From contig VEPD01000047.1 of NCBI GenBank assembly GCA_012027035.1, positions 1 to 32,591 of the forward strand: a stretch of DNA of 32,591 nt, written 5' to 3'. Each line of letters opens with the position of its first letter. Within the stretch, counting starts at the first letter, position 1. Source of the DNA: Ruminiclostridium sp. Its GTDB lineage: Bacteria; Bacillota; Clostridia; Acetivibrionales; DTU013. Made by a program: the position numbers and the translations under genes. The notes under the pieces are model-generated. The model saw only the letters and a list, made by a program, of their open reading frames with translations. It had not been told where the DNA came from and did not search any database. Positions 1 through 10,000 of this stretch are shown in pieces.

Positions 1-8
1 AGAATCAA

Positions 9-84
9 TGTACAGCTTTGCCGACGAAGGTGTTCAATTTCGCCGCCGCAAGTGTACAACTTCCGCGCCGCAGGGTGTTCAACT
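9..84. repeat. Degenerate tandem repeat of about 22 bp, 3.5 copies (TGTWCAAYTTYSCCGCCGCARG-like)
   Basis: Units TGTACAGCTTTGCCGACGAAGG (9-30), TGTTCAATTTCGCCGCCGCAAG (31-52), TGTACAACTTCCGCGCCGCAGGG (53-75), TGTTCAACT (76-84), immediately upstream of the transposase remnant. Confidence 0.75.
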
Positions 85-110
85 AATGCGTTGTATTCAA
101 ACAGGTAGAA

Positions 111-1126
111 ATGGAGACACCCCATAAGCTATTGGAGAAGGTGAAAGAAGTTTTAAGTGATGAATATCGGAGTGGCAAACCCCCAAAATTTACTCCGGAA
201 CAGATGGCATGTATTATTGATTTATCTTTGCAGAACCCACAAAGTGTGGGAATACCCATGATCCACTAGACTATCGATGCACTTCGAGATAAGGCCATCG
301 AGTTGAAAATTATAGAAAGCATCTCTTCACGGCAGGTAGAGCGTTTTTTAAAAAGGAGGCAGATTTAAAGCCGCATCAGTACAAAGGATGGCTAAACTCT
401 CATGATAGGTTGAAGGATCCTGAAGAATTCAATGTAAGGGTAAAGGAAGTCTGTAAAGTATACAAGGAAGCCCCCTATTTGGAGGCGGAAGGGATTAAGG
501 TATTATGCATTGATGAAAAAACCGGGATTCAAGCGCTCGAACATAAGTATTCCTCGAAACCTATGAAAATTGGGGAAGTGGAGAAAGTTGAGCAGGAGTA
601 TGTCCGGAGAGGTACGACAGGTATTATTGCATCCAGAAATGTAGCTACAGGAGAGATTGTTGCTCCCTTGATTCAACCGACCAGGACGGAAGAAGATTTT
701 ATCCTGCATATAAAAAGCGTGATTGAAGAATCTCCGGAAAGCAAATACATACTGGTAATGGATCAACTCAATATACACAAATCAGAAGCTCTTGTGCGAT
801 TTATTGCTCAAAGGAATGGAACTGGTGAAACAGAACTTGGTGTAAAAGATAAAAGTGGCATTTTAAAGAACATGGAAACCAGGGCACTCTTTCTTTCGGA
901 TAAAAGCCATGATATACGGATTGTATACACGCCCAAGCATTCTTCGTGGTTGAATCAAATAGAAATCTGGTTCAGCATAGTCACAAGAAGACTTCTAAAT
1001 AAAAGGGCAAGTTTCAGATCCATAAAAGACCTCGAAGATAAATTGTGCGAGTTTATTGCTTTTTATAATGAACATATGGCAAAGCCGTTTAAGTGGACAT
1101 ATGCTGGAAAGCTTTTGCAAGCATAG
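111..1126 (+). pseudogene. IS630-family transposase with an internal TAG stop and a -1 frame change
   Basis: Frame from 111 reads METPHKLLEKVKEVLSDEYRSGKPPKFTPEQMACIIDLS...PMIH*TIDALRDKAIELKIIESISSRQVERFLKRRQI*. The -1 frame continues ADLKPHQYKGWLNSHDRLKDPEEF... with DDE motifs VLCIDEKTG, ILVMDQLNIHKS and SSWLNQIEIWFS. TAG at 267-269; T6A5 slippery tract at 344-354. Confidence 0.85.
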
Positions 1127-1254
1127 ACAAATAGTATATGCCTGAATTTGCAAAATGGAATAATATAGAAATATCTTGGTAGTAATGCAGTTAAAGTTTG
1201 AAATTATGCATCAAAAAAATTGAGTATATTTTGCTTATATATGGGGGGTTATGT

Positions 1255-2253
1255 ATGCTTATATCTTTACCTATTAATTACTATGCAAATGGTTATGCAG
1301 TTGCTGATGGAGCAAGCTGTGTAGATTTACCCATAGCTGTGGCATCAGGATTATATGATTATGAGAACTACTATTACTTTCTTTTTTATCATGTCATTGA
1401 AAATAACTGGGGAAATCATAGTAATGATTGGTTTTACAAACTCAATTACATCTTAAACAAAATGGGATTGGTATTAAAAGCAAATGAAGTAGATACATCA
1501 GATAAATTAATTTCACTTATTAAACAAAATATTGATAACCAATGTCCCATTATTTTGCCTGTAAATTATAGTTCACTATTTTATAGTGGTAATTATCTCG
1601 AATTTGACGGAAGTCATTCTTTCATTATAAGTGCGTATGATACTGATAAACCAATTATTGGAATAATTGATTCAAATTTTGCAGATCATGGTTTGAAATT
1701 GGTTAATGAAGGTTATACATTATATAAACTTTATATAAAGCATGATATGATAGTAGATATTTGGTCTTATTCGAATGCTATTTTTAGTAAAAATAAATCC
1801 TTTTTTAATAACAAACTTTTTTCTATAGAAAAGTTTGATCAAACAAGTATTACTGGATATAATGCTATAATTCTTGATTTTCTTAAAAACTATTCTGCTG
1901 ATAAAAGTAATTTTGCAGATATTATAATGAATAATAATACAATTGAAAATAAAAATGCTGATATAGTTTTTGAGGGTTTAAGAAGGACTTTTTATGGGCC
2001 GATAAAACTTTTGTTTGATATTTTTGAAAAAGCATCTATAAGTTTAGATGATTCTAAAAAAAAGCTAACTTTAGAAAAATTTAAAAGTGAATACATGGAT
2101 TATAGAAATGGAGTAATATCAAAGTTGCAGGCTGATATTTTAAGAGGTAAGAAACTAGATAAGGTAACTATACAGAATTTAGCTAATAATATCATATTAA
2201 AAGACCGTGAGTTATTTTTACATGTTAAAGATTATATGGGTTTATTAAATTAA
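1255..2253 (+). CDS. BtrH N-terminal domain-like (C39-like Cys-His) protein, putative acyltransferase
   Basis: NYYANGYAVADGASCVDLPIAVASGLYDYENYYYF aligns with the 23131 protein (DYYSNGYSGMHTNCIDNPIAGAAGYYNYDNYFYY). His in GSHSFIISAYD, acidic residue in GIIDSNF. ATG 1255 after GGGGGG is preferred to TTG 1198. Confidence 0.7.
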   Translation: MLISLPINYYANGYAVADGASCVDLPIAVASGLYDYENYYYFLFYHVIENNWGNHSNDWFYKLNYILNKMGLVLKANEVDTSDKLISLIKQNIDNQCPIILPVNYSSLFYSGNYLEFDGSHSFIISAYDTDKPIIGIIDSNFADHGLKLVNEGYTLYKLYIKHDMIVDIWSYSNAIFSKNKSFFNNKLFSIEKFDQTSITGYNAIILDFLKNYSADKSNFADIIMNNNTIENKNADIVFEGLRRTFYGPIKLLFDIFEKASISLDDSKKKLTLEKFKSEYMDYRNGVISKLQADILRGKKLDKVTIQNLANNIILKDRELFLHVKDYMGLLN

Positions 2254-2270
2254 AGCTGAAAAAAGTTGAG

Positions 2271-2590
2271 GTGCGATCGGAAAGTCATATAGTTTAGCAA
2301 GTGTAAATCCCCTATAGTTAGGGACCAGTAACGAGTCTTTGACCCATACCCGATTGGAGTATTATAAGCAATTTTATGTTTAAATGTAGACAGTTAGGTA
2401 ATAGGCCCGTAGCCTGTAAGGCATGTGATTGAGCCTCATAACTCAAAATTAAGCCCCACGCAGGGCGCGGGAGAACGGAATAGGAAAAACCGATGAACAT
2501 GATTTTATAACCTCTGGTATGTTTTATTGCTCGTATGTCTCGGTAGTGGAATATTTTCGGAATCAGGTTTTTGCTGGTTTAAAGTAAAAA
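2271..2590 (+). other. Candidate group II intron 5' remnant (no RT ORF)
   Basis: Non-coding GTGCGATCGGAAAG start matching the GTGYG intron 5' consensus, followed by a structured-looking segment without a plus-strand ORF. No domain V recognised, so assignment is tentative. Confidence 0.35.
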
Positions 2591-2595
2591 CCTTG

Positions 2596-2633
2596 GAGTG
2601 GTTTATTATCAACCACTCGTTGAACGGGTGGTT
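2596..2633 (+). promoter_or_regulatory. Two mutually exclusive hairpins
   Basis: GAGTGGTT (2596-2603) pairs with AACCACTC (2611-2618). AACCACTCGT (2611-2620) alternatively pairs with ACGGGTGGTT (2624-2633, one G-U). Confidence 0.45.
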
Positions 2634-2662
2634 ACGCGTGATTCTACATTAGAGGATTTGGC

Positions 2663-2851
2663 TTGTACAGACCTGTTTTTTTATATGCTCATTTAATTAA
2701 GCGGTTCTGCACTAGAGAGTTTGATATTATAAAGGCACTGAAGAATGAGGTATTCCAACTTGTTAAAAAAATTGAGAAACTCAATAATACATTAAAAAAA
2801 TCAAATATTGAGTATGACCTATTAAGTGAACCATTCTTCGGGAAACGCTAA
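2663..2851 (+). CDS. Small hypothetical protein or gene remnant
   Basis: 62-aa ORF with a coiled-coil-like stretch (ALKNEVFQLVKKIEKLNNTLKKS); no family recognised. Confidence 0.25.
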   Translation: MYRPVFLYAHLIKRFCTREFDIIKALKNEVFQLVKKIEKLNNTLKKSNIEYDLLSEPFFGKR

Positions 2852-2876
2852 ATTATTTTTTAATGGAGGTAATAAT

Positions 2877-3152
2877 ATGTCAAAAGAAATTGAAAACAAG
2901 ATAAGAGCCGTTTTGAGAGAAAAATATGAAGTGGATAGTGCGGAGGATAAACTATGTACTACTGATGATTTGTCAATCGTAGGAATCAACTCTGTAAGCT
3001 TTATAAAGCTTATTGTATCATTAGAGGAAGAGCTTGAGATTGAATTTGAAGATGATATGCTGGATTTCACTAAACTTAATACGATTAGGAGTTTGGTGGG
3101 GTATATAAAGGATAAGTTAAGTAAAAAGTTGGTAGAAGACTCTCTTTTTTAA
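2877..3152 (+). CDS. Free-standing acyl carrier protein
   Basis: MSKEIENKIRAVLREKYEVDS...DDLSIVGINSVSFIKLIVSLEEELEIEFEDD. Phosphopantetheine Ser in GINS at 2991; RBS TGGAGGT before ATG 2877. Confidence 0.85.
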   Translation: MSKEIENKIRAVLREKYEVDSAEDKLCTTDDLSIVGINSVSFIKLIVSLEEELEIEFEDDMLDFTKLNTIRSLVGYIKDKLSKKLVEDSLF

Positions 3153-3498
3153 TGTGAATGGTGGAAGGCTGTACATTCTAGCAGTCTCTCCGCTTTGACG
3201 ACTTAGTCTTTATATTTTAACAATATCATTCAGGATCACATGATGAATAGGTAAACTTTGTGCTAACACGTAAAATTGGTAACTGCTCATCATAAAGTTG
3301 GTAGGCTATATGATTTCGACAAGAACTTCCCTATGGAAGCCACAAGAACATTATATATGTTCAGTTCCGGCACATTTTCAATTTACCATTAAATAAAGCT
3401 AATCTGAATAGCAGTTGTTAGTTATTGACAATGGAACGGAATTAATTTACTATATCTAGTAAGTGCTATTTTTTGGAAGGGAGATAAAAGGATTAATT

Positions 3499-5238
3499 AT
3501 GACTGGAATGCCTTTTAAGTCCAATATTCAGTTCTTATTCAAATATCTAAATACACAGAAATTAAAGCTGACAATATTGGCAGTTTTCTTATTGAGCCGA
3601 ATAGCCTTACAGATATACAACCCACAATACATCAAAAGGTTTATTGATAGTGCGAGCACTGGAGCTACGTTACAACATTTATTAAGCTTAGGTTTAATGT
3701 TTTTAGCTATAACTTGCTTAGAACAACTTGTAATCGTTGTTATGAAATACTTGAGTAATAAAATTACTTGGGACACAACAAATGCTTTAAGGTTAGACCT
3801 AACAAAGCACTGTCTGAATTTAGATATGTCATTCCATAATAACCATACTTCTGGCGAACTAGTTCAAAGAATAGATGGAGATGTGGAGAAGCTAAATAAT
3901 TTTTTCTCTACGTTCATATTACAGGTAATAGGTAGTAGTATATTGGTATTGGGTATATTAATCGTAATAGCTACCATAGATATACGGGTCGGGCTGTTAA
4001 CGGCTTTATTTGTTGTTATAAGTATAATCATCTTATTGAAAATGCGTAACTATGGAATTGCAACTGTAAGAGAATATCAGGCTGAAACAGCTGACTTAAT
4101 AGGTTTTATGGATGAAAGGATATCAGGCAGAGAAGATATTAAGTCATGCGGGGCAGAACCTTATATATTCTTGAGGTTTTACGAGAGAATTAAAGCGTTG
4201 TTTAAAACAAGGAAAAAAACAGGTTTTAAAATCGGGACAGTAACTAATATAGGAAGTATAGTAATTGGTGTTATCACAGCAGTGGTAATAGGAGCTTGTG
4301 GGTATGTTTATCTTTTAGATAGGAAAATGAGCATTGGCACTATATACTTGATATATTATTACACAACAATTTTGTTAATCCCCTTAAAAAATATAGTATA
4401 TCAATTAGGAGATATGCAGAATATAAACGCAGCTTTGTATAGAATAAATGAACTTTTTTCGCAGCAAAGTAAAGTAAAAGACTGCGGAAAGAATAGAATT
4501 GTGAGTAGCGAATTAGAGCTTACATTCAAATACGTTACTTTTGGTTACAATAATGGTAATGATGTTCTTAAAGGAGTCGATTTTCATCTCCCTCCTAAAA
4601 AAAGTGTTGGCATATTAGGTAAAACCGGGAGCGGTAAAACTACCATTGCAAGATTAATATACCGCCTCTATGATTGCGAAGAAGGCGCTATTCTTTTAAA
4701 TGGAATAAATATTAAAGATGTCGAATTAAGCAGTCTTCGTCATAATATAGGCATAGTGACGCAGAATGTTGAAATATTCCATGGAACACTAAGAGATAAT
4801 ATTACTTTGTTTAACGATAATATTTTAGATAGTGAAATTTCGATGGTATTTGGTGAATTAGGCATGGATGAATGGTTAAAATCGTTGCCTAATGGATTAG
4901 GTACAGAAATATATAAAGATGGGAAAAACTTATCTGCCGGAGAAGCACAGCTTATTGCGTTTGCGCGGGTTTTCTTAAAAAATCCTCAATTAGTTATTTT
5001 AGACGAAGCAACCTCTAGGCTTGATCCATCGACAGAAAGCATTATTGAAAAAGCTATCGACTCATTGATTAAAAATAAAACAGCTATCATAATTGCTCAC
5101 CGATTATCTACTGTAAAAAAAGCAGATTTAATAATGATAATGGACAATGGAAGCATAGTTGAGTTTGGAGACTCTAAGTCACTAGAGAACGATATAAACT
5201 CAAAGTATAAAATACTGCTAAAAGAGGTTAGCCTATAA
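3499..5238 (+). CDS. ABC exporter half-transporter (TMD-NBD)
   Basis: Walker A GKTGSGKTT, signature LSAGE, Walker B VILDEATSRLDP, H-loop IIAHRLST. ATG 3499 follows GGGAGATAAAAGG. Confidence 0.92.
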   Translation: MTGMPFKSNIQFLFKYLNTQKLKLTILAVFLLSRIALQIYNPQYIKRFIDSASTGATLQHLLSLGLMFLAITCLEQLVIVVMKYLSNKITWDTTNALRLDLTKHCLNLDMSFHNNHTSGELVQRIDGDVEKLNNFFSTFILQVIGSSILVLGILIVIATIDIRVGLLTALFVVISIIILLKMRNYGIATVREYQAETADLIGFMDERISGREDIKSCGAEPYIFLRFYERIKALFKTRKKTGFKIGTVTNIGSIVIGVITAVVIGACGYVYLLDRKMSIGTIYLIYYYTTILLIPLKNIVYQLGDMQNINAALYRINELFSQQSKVKDCGKNRIVSSELELTFKYVTFGYNNGNDVLKGVDFHLPPKKSVGILGKTGSGKTTIARLIYRLYDCEEGAILLNGINIKDVELSSLRHNIGIVTQNVEIFHGTLRDNITLFNDNILDSEISMVFGELGMDEWLKSLPNGLGTEIYKDGKNLSAGEAQLIAFARVFLKNPQLVILDEATSRLDPSTESIIEKAIDSLIKNKTAIIIAHRLSTVKKADLIMIMDNGSIVEFGDSKSLENDINSKYKILLKEVSL

Positions 5239-7004
5239 TGAATAGATGTAATGTATTGAAGTGGATAGGAAAAATATTTAGCTATTATCCTTTTAATGTT
5301 ACTGCTTTTTCTCTCTTGCGGATATTGGGGTTTGCAGGTCTTGGGATTCTACCGGGAATTATTATTCGTACTTTTTTTGATAGATTATCGAAGGATACGT
5401 TAACCCATTCGGATCTGTTGTTCTTCACGGCTTTGCTGGTTGCAATCCCAATTGCGCAGGCGGTTTCGTATTATGCTGATTTGGCGTTGAGCTATGGATG
5501 GGTAGAGATTATCCGCTCCATTTTTCGTAGGAATATTTTTAGCCATATAATTAAACAACCTGGAGCAATGGAGCTTCCTGTGTCGCATGGACAATTAATT
5601 AATAATTTGCGCGATGATATTAACACCCCGATAACTTTAGTATGGGATATACCCTACTTTTTGGCGTATACCACCTTTTCGATTATTGGATTAATCATAA
5701 TGAGTGCAAGCAACTGGGTTGTAACACTGGTTTTGTTTTCTCCTCTGGTTGCTATTATATTATTAGTTAACTGGATGAAAAGAAAGATAGAGATATTTTT
5801 TCAAGCACAGCAAAAAGCGACAGATAAGGTGCTACATACGCTTTCTGATATTTTTAATTATGTGCAAGCAATAAAAATAAATAACATGGAGGGAAACTTT
5901 GTTAATCGCCTGAAAAACTTAAACGATGACAGGACTAAGGCGTATATAAAGAACGACATATTAAACACATTACTAAATTCAGTGTACGACAATATTATCA
6001 ATATTGGGACAGGTATCCTATTATTAGTAATCAGCCCAAAACTGAAAAATGGAATCCTTACAGTGGGTGATTTTTCGCTATTTATCTACTTCTTAGGGTA
6101 TACTTCTAACTTAACAAGACTACTGGGGAATTCGCTGGCTAGTTTAAAACGGTCAGGCGTTTCACTCCAAAGGATAGATAATATTTTAGGTGATAACTCT
6201 TTTGAGATATTAACTGAAAAAGGCTCGCTTTATCTTAAGGAGGTGTTGCCACAAATATGCTATCCACCTAAGAGTGGCTTGGATAGATTGGAAAAGCTGT
6301 TGGTGGATAAATTAACCTATATATATCCAGGCTCTAATAAAGGAATTAGGGATATTTCATTTTCATTGTCCAGAGGTTCTTTCACCGTTATAACCGGTAA
6401 AATTGGGTCGGGGAAGACAACGCTGTTAAGAGTACTACTGGGGCTGCTACCCAAGGAATCGGGAGATATATATTGGAATAATATACTTGTTAATAACCCA
6501 CAATCTTCTTTTATTCCTCCAACTGCGTCATATATCCCTCAAATACCACATTTATTTAGCGAGTCTTTGAAGAACAATATCTTACTGGGGCTACCAGATG
6601 ACAGACTAAACGAAGCGTTGGAATTAGCCGAATTTAAAGATGATATTGTTCATCTTGAAAACAAGCTTGATACTGTTGTAGGGCCTAAAGGAGTGAAGCT
6701 TTCAGGAGGGCAAATACAAAGGGCGGCGGCTTCGAGGATGTTTATACGTGATTCGCAAATTTGGTTATTTGACGATATTTCAAGTGCTCTTGATGTAAAA
6801 ACTGAAAGGAAACTATGGGAAAACGTATATAATTATGCCCATAGAATGAATATAACCTGCCTTGTTGTGACTCACAAAAAGTTTGCATTGCAGTATGCAA
6901 ACCATATAATTGTTCTTGACAATGGCGAAGTAAAATGTCAAGGTTCGCTAGATTACCTGCTAAACACGATAAAAAACAAAGAAATCACAAATATACTTTA
7001 TTAA
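5238..7004 (+). CDS. ABC exporter half-transporter (TMD-NBD), second subunit
   Basis: Walker A GKIGSGKTT, signature LSGGQ, Walker B IWLFDDISSALD, H-loop VVTHKK. Start codon overlaps the upstream stop (TAATG). Confidence 0.92.
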   Translation: MNRCNVLKWIGKIFSYYPFNVTAFSLLRILGFAGLGILPGIIIRTFFDRLSKDTLTHSDLLFFTALLVAIPIAQAVSYYADLALSYGWVEIIRSIFRRNIFSHIIKQPGAMELPVSHGQLINNLRDDINTPITLVWDIPYFLAYTTFSIIGLIIMSASNWVVTLVLFSPLVAIILLVNWMKRKIEIFFQAQQKATDKVLHTLSDIFNYVQAIKINNMEGNFVNRLKNLNDDRTKAYIKNDILNTLLNSVYDNIINIGTGILLLVISPKLKNGILTVGDFSLFIYFLGYTSNLTRLLGNSLASLKRSGVSLQRIDNILGDNSFEILTEKGSLYLKEVLPQICYPPKSGLDRLEKLLVDKLTYIYPGSNKGIRDISFSLSRGSFTVITGKIGSGKTTLLRVLLGLLPKESGDIYWNNILVNNPQSSFIPPTASYIPQIPHLFSESLKNNILLGLPDDRLNEALELAEFKDDIVHLENKLDTVVGPKGVKLSGGQIQRAAASRMFIRDSQIWLFDDISSALDVKTERKLWENVYNYAHRMNITCLVVTHKKFALQYANHIIVLDNGEVKCQGSLDYLLNTIKNKEITNILY

Positions 7005-7038
7005 TAAAACAATTAAATAATATAGAAGAGGGTTAACG

Positions 7039-10000
7039 ATGTTAAGTAAGGAAAACATCCAGAATATCTATCATCTTTCTGCCATGCAAAAAAACATATA
7101 TTATCAATATGTTAATAATCCGGGAGCGCTCTCATATTTTGAGCAGATATCCTACAGAGTAAACTACAGTTTTGATATAAATTTGGTCAAAAGCAGCTAT
7201 ACCTATTTGGTCAAGCAACATGATGTCTTGAGAACAGTTTTGGTGCAAAAAAAAGACGAGGTTTTACAGGTTGTACTAAATGAAAGGGAAGTGGAGTTCC
7301 GTTTTGAAGGTATAATCAACAAAGAGGAGAAGGAAGGATATATTAGCAAGTTCAAGACAGAAGACAGGAATCGCTTATTTGATTTAAAGAAAGATAACCT
7401 AATACGATTGGCGGTTTTTAGGGTTGACGAGAACGTTTATGAATTTATATGGAGCTTCCACCATATAATACTTGATGGTTGGTCAACTGGTATTTTAATA
7501 AACAACTTCTTTATGATTTATATGTCAGGAGACAAATATTCACTATCACGCATACCACAGTACAACACCTATATCAGGTGGCTGGAAAAACAGGATTTTA
7601 ATAAAGCCAGAGAATACTGGACAGGGTATCTTGAGGACTACGAGGAGGCAGCTAGCCTGTATCCTAATACGAATAGCGAGGAGGGGGGCTATAAAAAAGG
7701 AAGAATAGTGCTTAGACTGTCTGAGGAAGTAACTAAGGCACTCCTATCTCTGGCGCAGAAGAACAATATTACACTAAATACTGTAATACATACCATATGG
7801 GGTGTTATGTTGGCTAAGTATAACAGGACGAATGATGTAGTGTTCGGGGTGGTTGTTTCGGGACGACCCTCTGAGATAGATGGAATTAACTCAATGGTGG
7901 GGCTGTTTATTAATACAATTCCAATTAGGGTGCAGTATAGTAAAGACACCAGACTAAATGATTTATTAAAGCAAGTGCAGGAGAGTGCAATAAACTCAGA
8001 AAAATACCAATACATCGACTTAGCAGAGATTCAAGCAATTACAAAACAGAACATAATTAACCATATTCTAGTATTTGAAAACTACCCCATTGCAGATGCT
8101 ATTAACGAAATCGGGGACGATGGGTTCAAAATAGAAAAAACCGATGTTTTTGAACAGACTAATTATGATTTGAATATACTGATAGTCCCCAAATCTTATA
8201 TGGAATTCCACTTTGATTTCAACTCAAATATTTACAGCCAGGATTTCATAGAAAGATTAACAAAACATCTACAGTGCTTGATTTTAAATATATTAAAAAA
8301 TGCAGATTCAGCTATTAGTGATATTGATATACTCCTTGAGGAAGAAAAGAATAAGATATTGTATGAGTTCAATAACACTGAGTGCAATTACCCTGCTAAT
8401 AAAGTGATACACGAGTTATTTATGGAGCAGGCTAAGAAATATTCCGAGAACACAGCTCTTTTATTTAATGGCAAGGCTATGTCATATAGTGAATTGGACA
8501 ATAAATCTAGTAAATTGGCTTTATATCTAAGAAGCAAAGGTGTTGGCAGAAATAAATGTATAGGCTTAATGATGCATCGCTCCTTTGAAATGATGATAGG
8601 GATATTGGCGATTTTGAAGGCCGGGGGGGTTTATGTACCTATAGACCCTATTATTCCGTTTGAACGTCAGAAATATATACTAGAGGATTGTGGAGCTCAA
8701 GTTGTATTGACTGAAAGAACGCTGTGGAATGTAGATTTGGGGGTAGGGGTAGAGGTAGTTTTTCAAGACAATGAGGAACTATTCTCTTGTTGTAACGGAG
8801 AGGTAAAGAATATTAATGAACCCAATGATTTAGTATATATTATTTACACATCCGGTTCTACAGGCGAACCAAAAGGTGTGGCAATTGAGCACTGCTCACT
8901 TATGAACAGGATAAATTGGATGAATAAAGCCTATCCTATAACCCCTGATGATATTATAATGCAAAAAACCTCAATTTCATTCGATGTATCTATATGGGAA
9001 CTTTTCTGGTGGATATTTGAAGGTGCGAAGCAATGCCTGTTGACCCCTAACGGAGAAAAAGACCCACTGGTTATCATAGACACAATAGAAAGAAATAATG
9101 TAACCATAATGCACTTTGTACCATCAATGTTTCAAGCTTTTTTGGATGTACTTGAAGATAATAAAAGCCTTTTAAGTATGCTAAAACCATTGAAATACAT
9201 CTTTACAAGTGGAGAAGAATTGTTATTAAATCAGGTGAATAAGTTTTTTAAAACCATTAGCAAAGAAAGCAATGCCTTGTTAATAAACCTGTACGGTCCC
9301 ACTGAGGCTACAGTGGATGTTTCATATTTTAATTGCATTAAAGAAAATGTAACTAATGTAATACCCATTGGAAAGCCCATTGATAATATAAAATTGTTTA
9401 TTGTAAATGAATTGAACAATCTTGTGCCCATTGGTGTTCCGGGTGAATTGTGTATAGCTGGGGTAGGGGTGGCAAGGGGATATATAAATAAACCGGAGCT
9501 TACCGATGAGAAATTCATTAAATGTTCGTTCCTCAATAATGAAAGGATTTACAAAACAGGGGATCTGGCAAGATGGCTGCCTGATGGAAATATAGAATTC
9601 TTAGGGAGAATTGACAGACAGGTAAAGGTAAGAGGATATCGAATCGAGATAGGGGAAATCGAGAATAGGATATTGGAGATAGAAAGTATAAGCAAAGCAG
9701 TAGTAGTTGCCAAAAAGGACAAGAATAATATTACCACTCTATATACATATTATGTAAGAGATAGCGGGGATAAAGCAAATGAGCAGGACTTGATGTACTA
9801 CTCCTTTAACCTAAAAGCAACCCTATCGCAAAAGTTACCCGAATACATGATTCCGGCTTTTTTTATTGAACTAGACGATATTCCTTTACTACCTAATGGT
9901 AAAGTAAATAGAAATGCGTTTCCGGATTCATATTCCATTTTGGGGAAGGATATTAATATTGCTGTTACTGAGTATGAAGGTCGATTAATAACAATCTGGT

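Noticed and set aside
503-778. Minus-strand 91-aa ORF
   Set aside because: Antisense to the IS630 transposase DDE region; no recognisable family.
2318-2500. Minus-strand 60-aa ORF
   Set aside because: Lies in the candidate structured/intron segment; likely a spurious translation of a non-coding region.
2260-2660. TnpB-type omega RNA / IS605 right end
   Set aside because: A hairpin is present but no TnpB coding remnant or clear IS605 end was found; group II remnant is slightly preferred, with low confidence.
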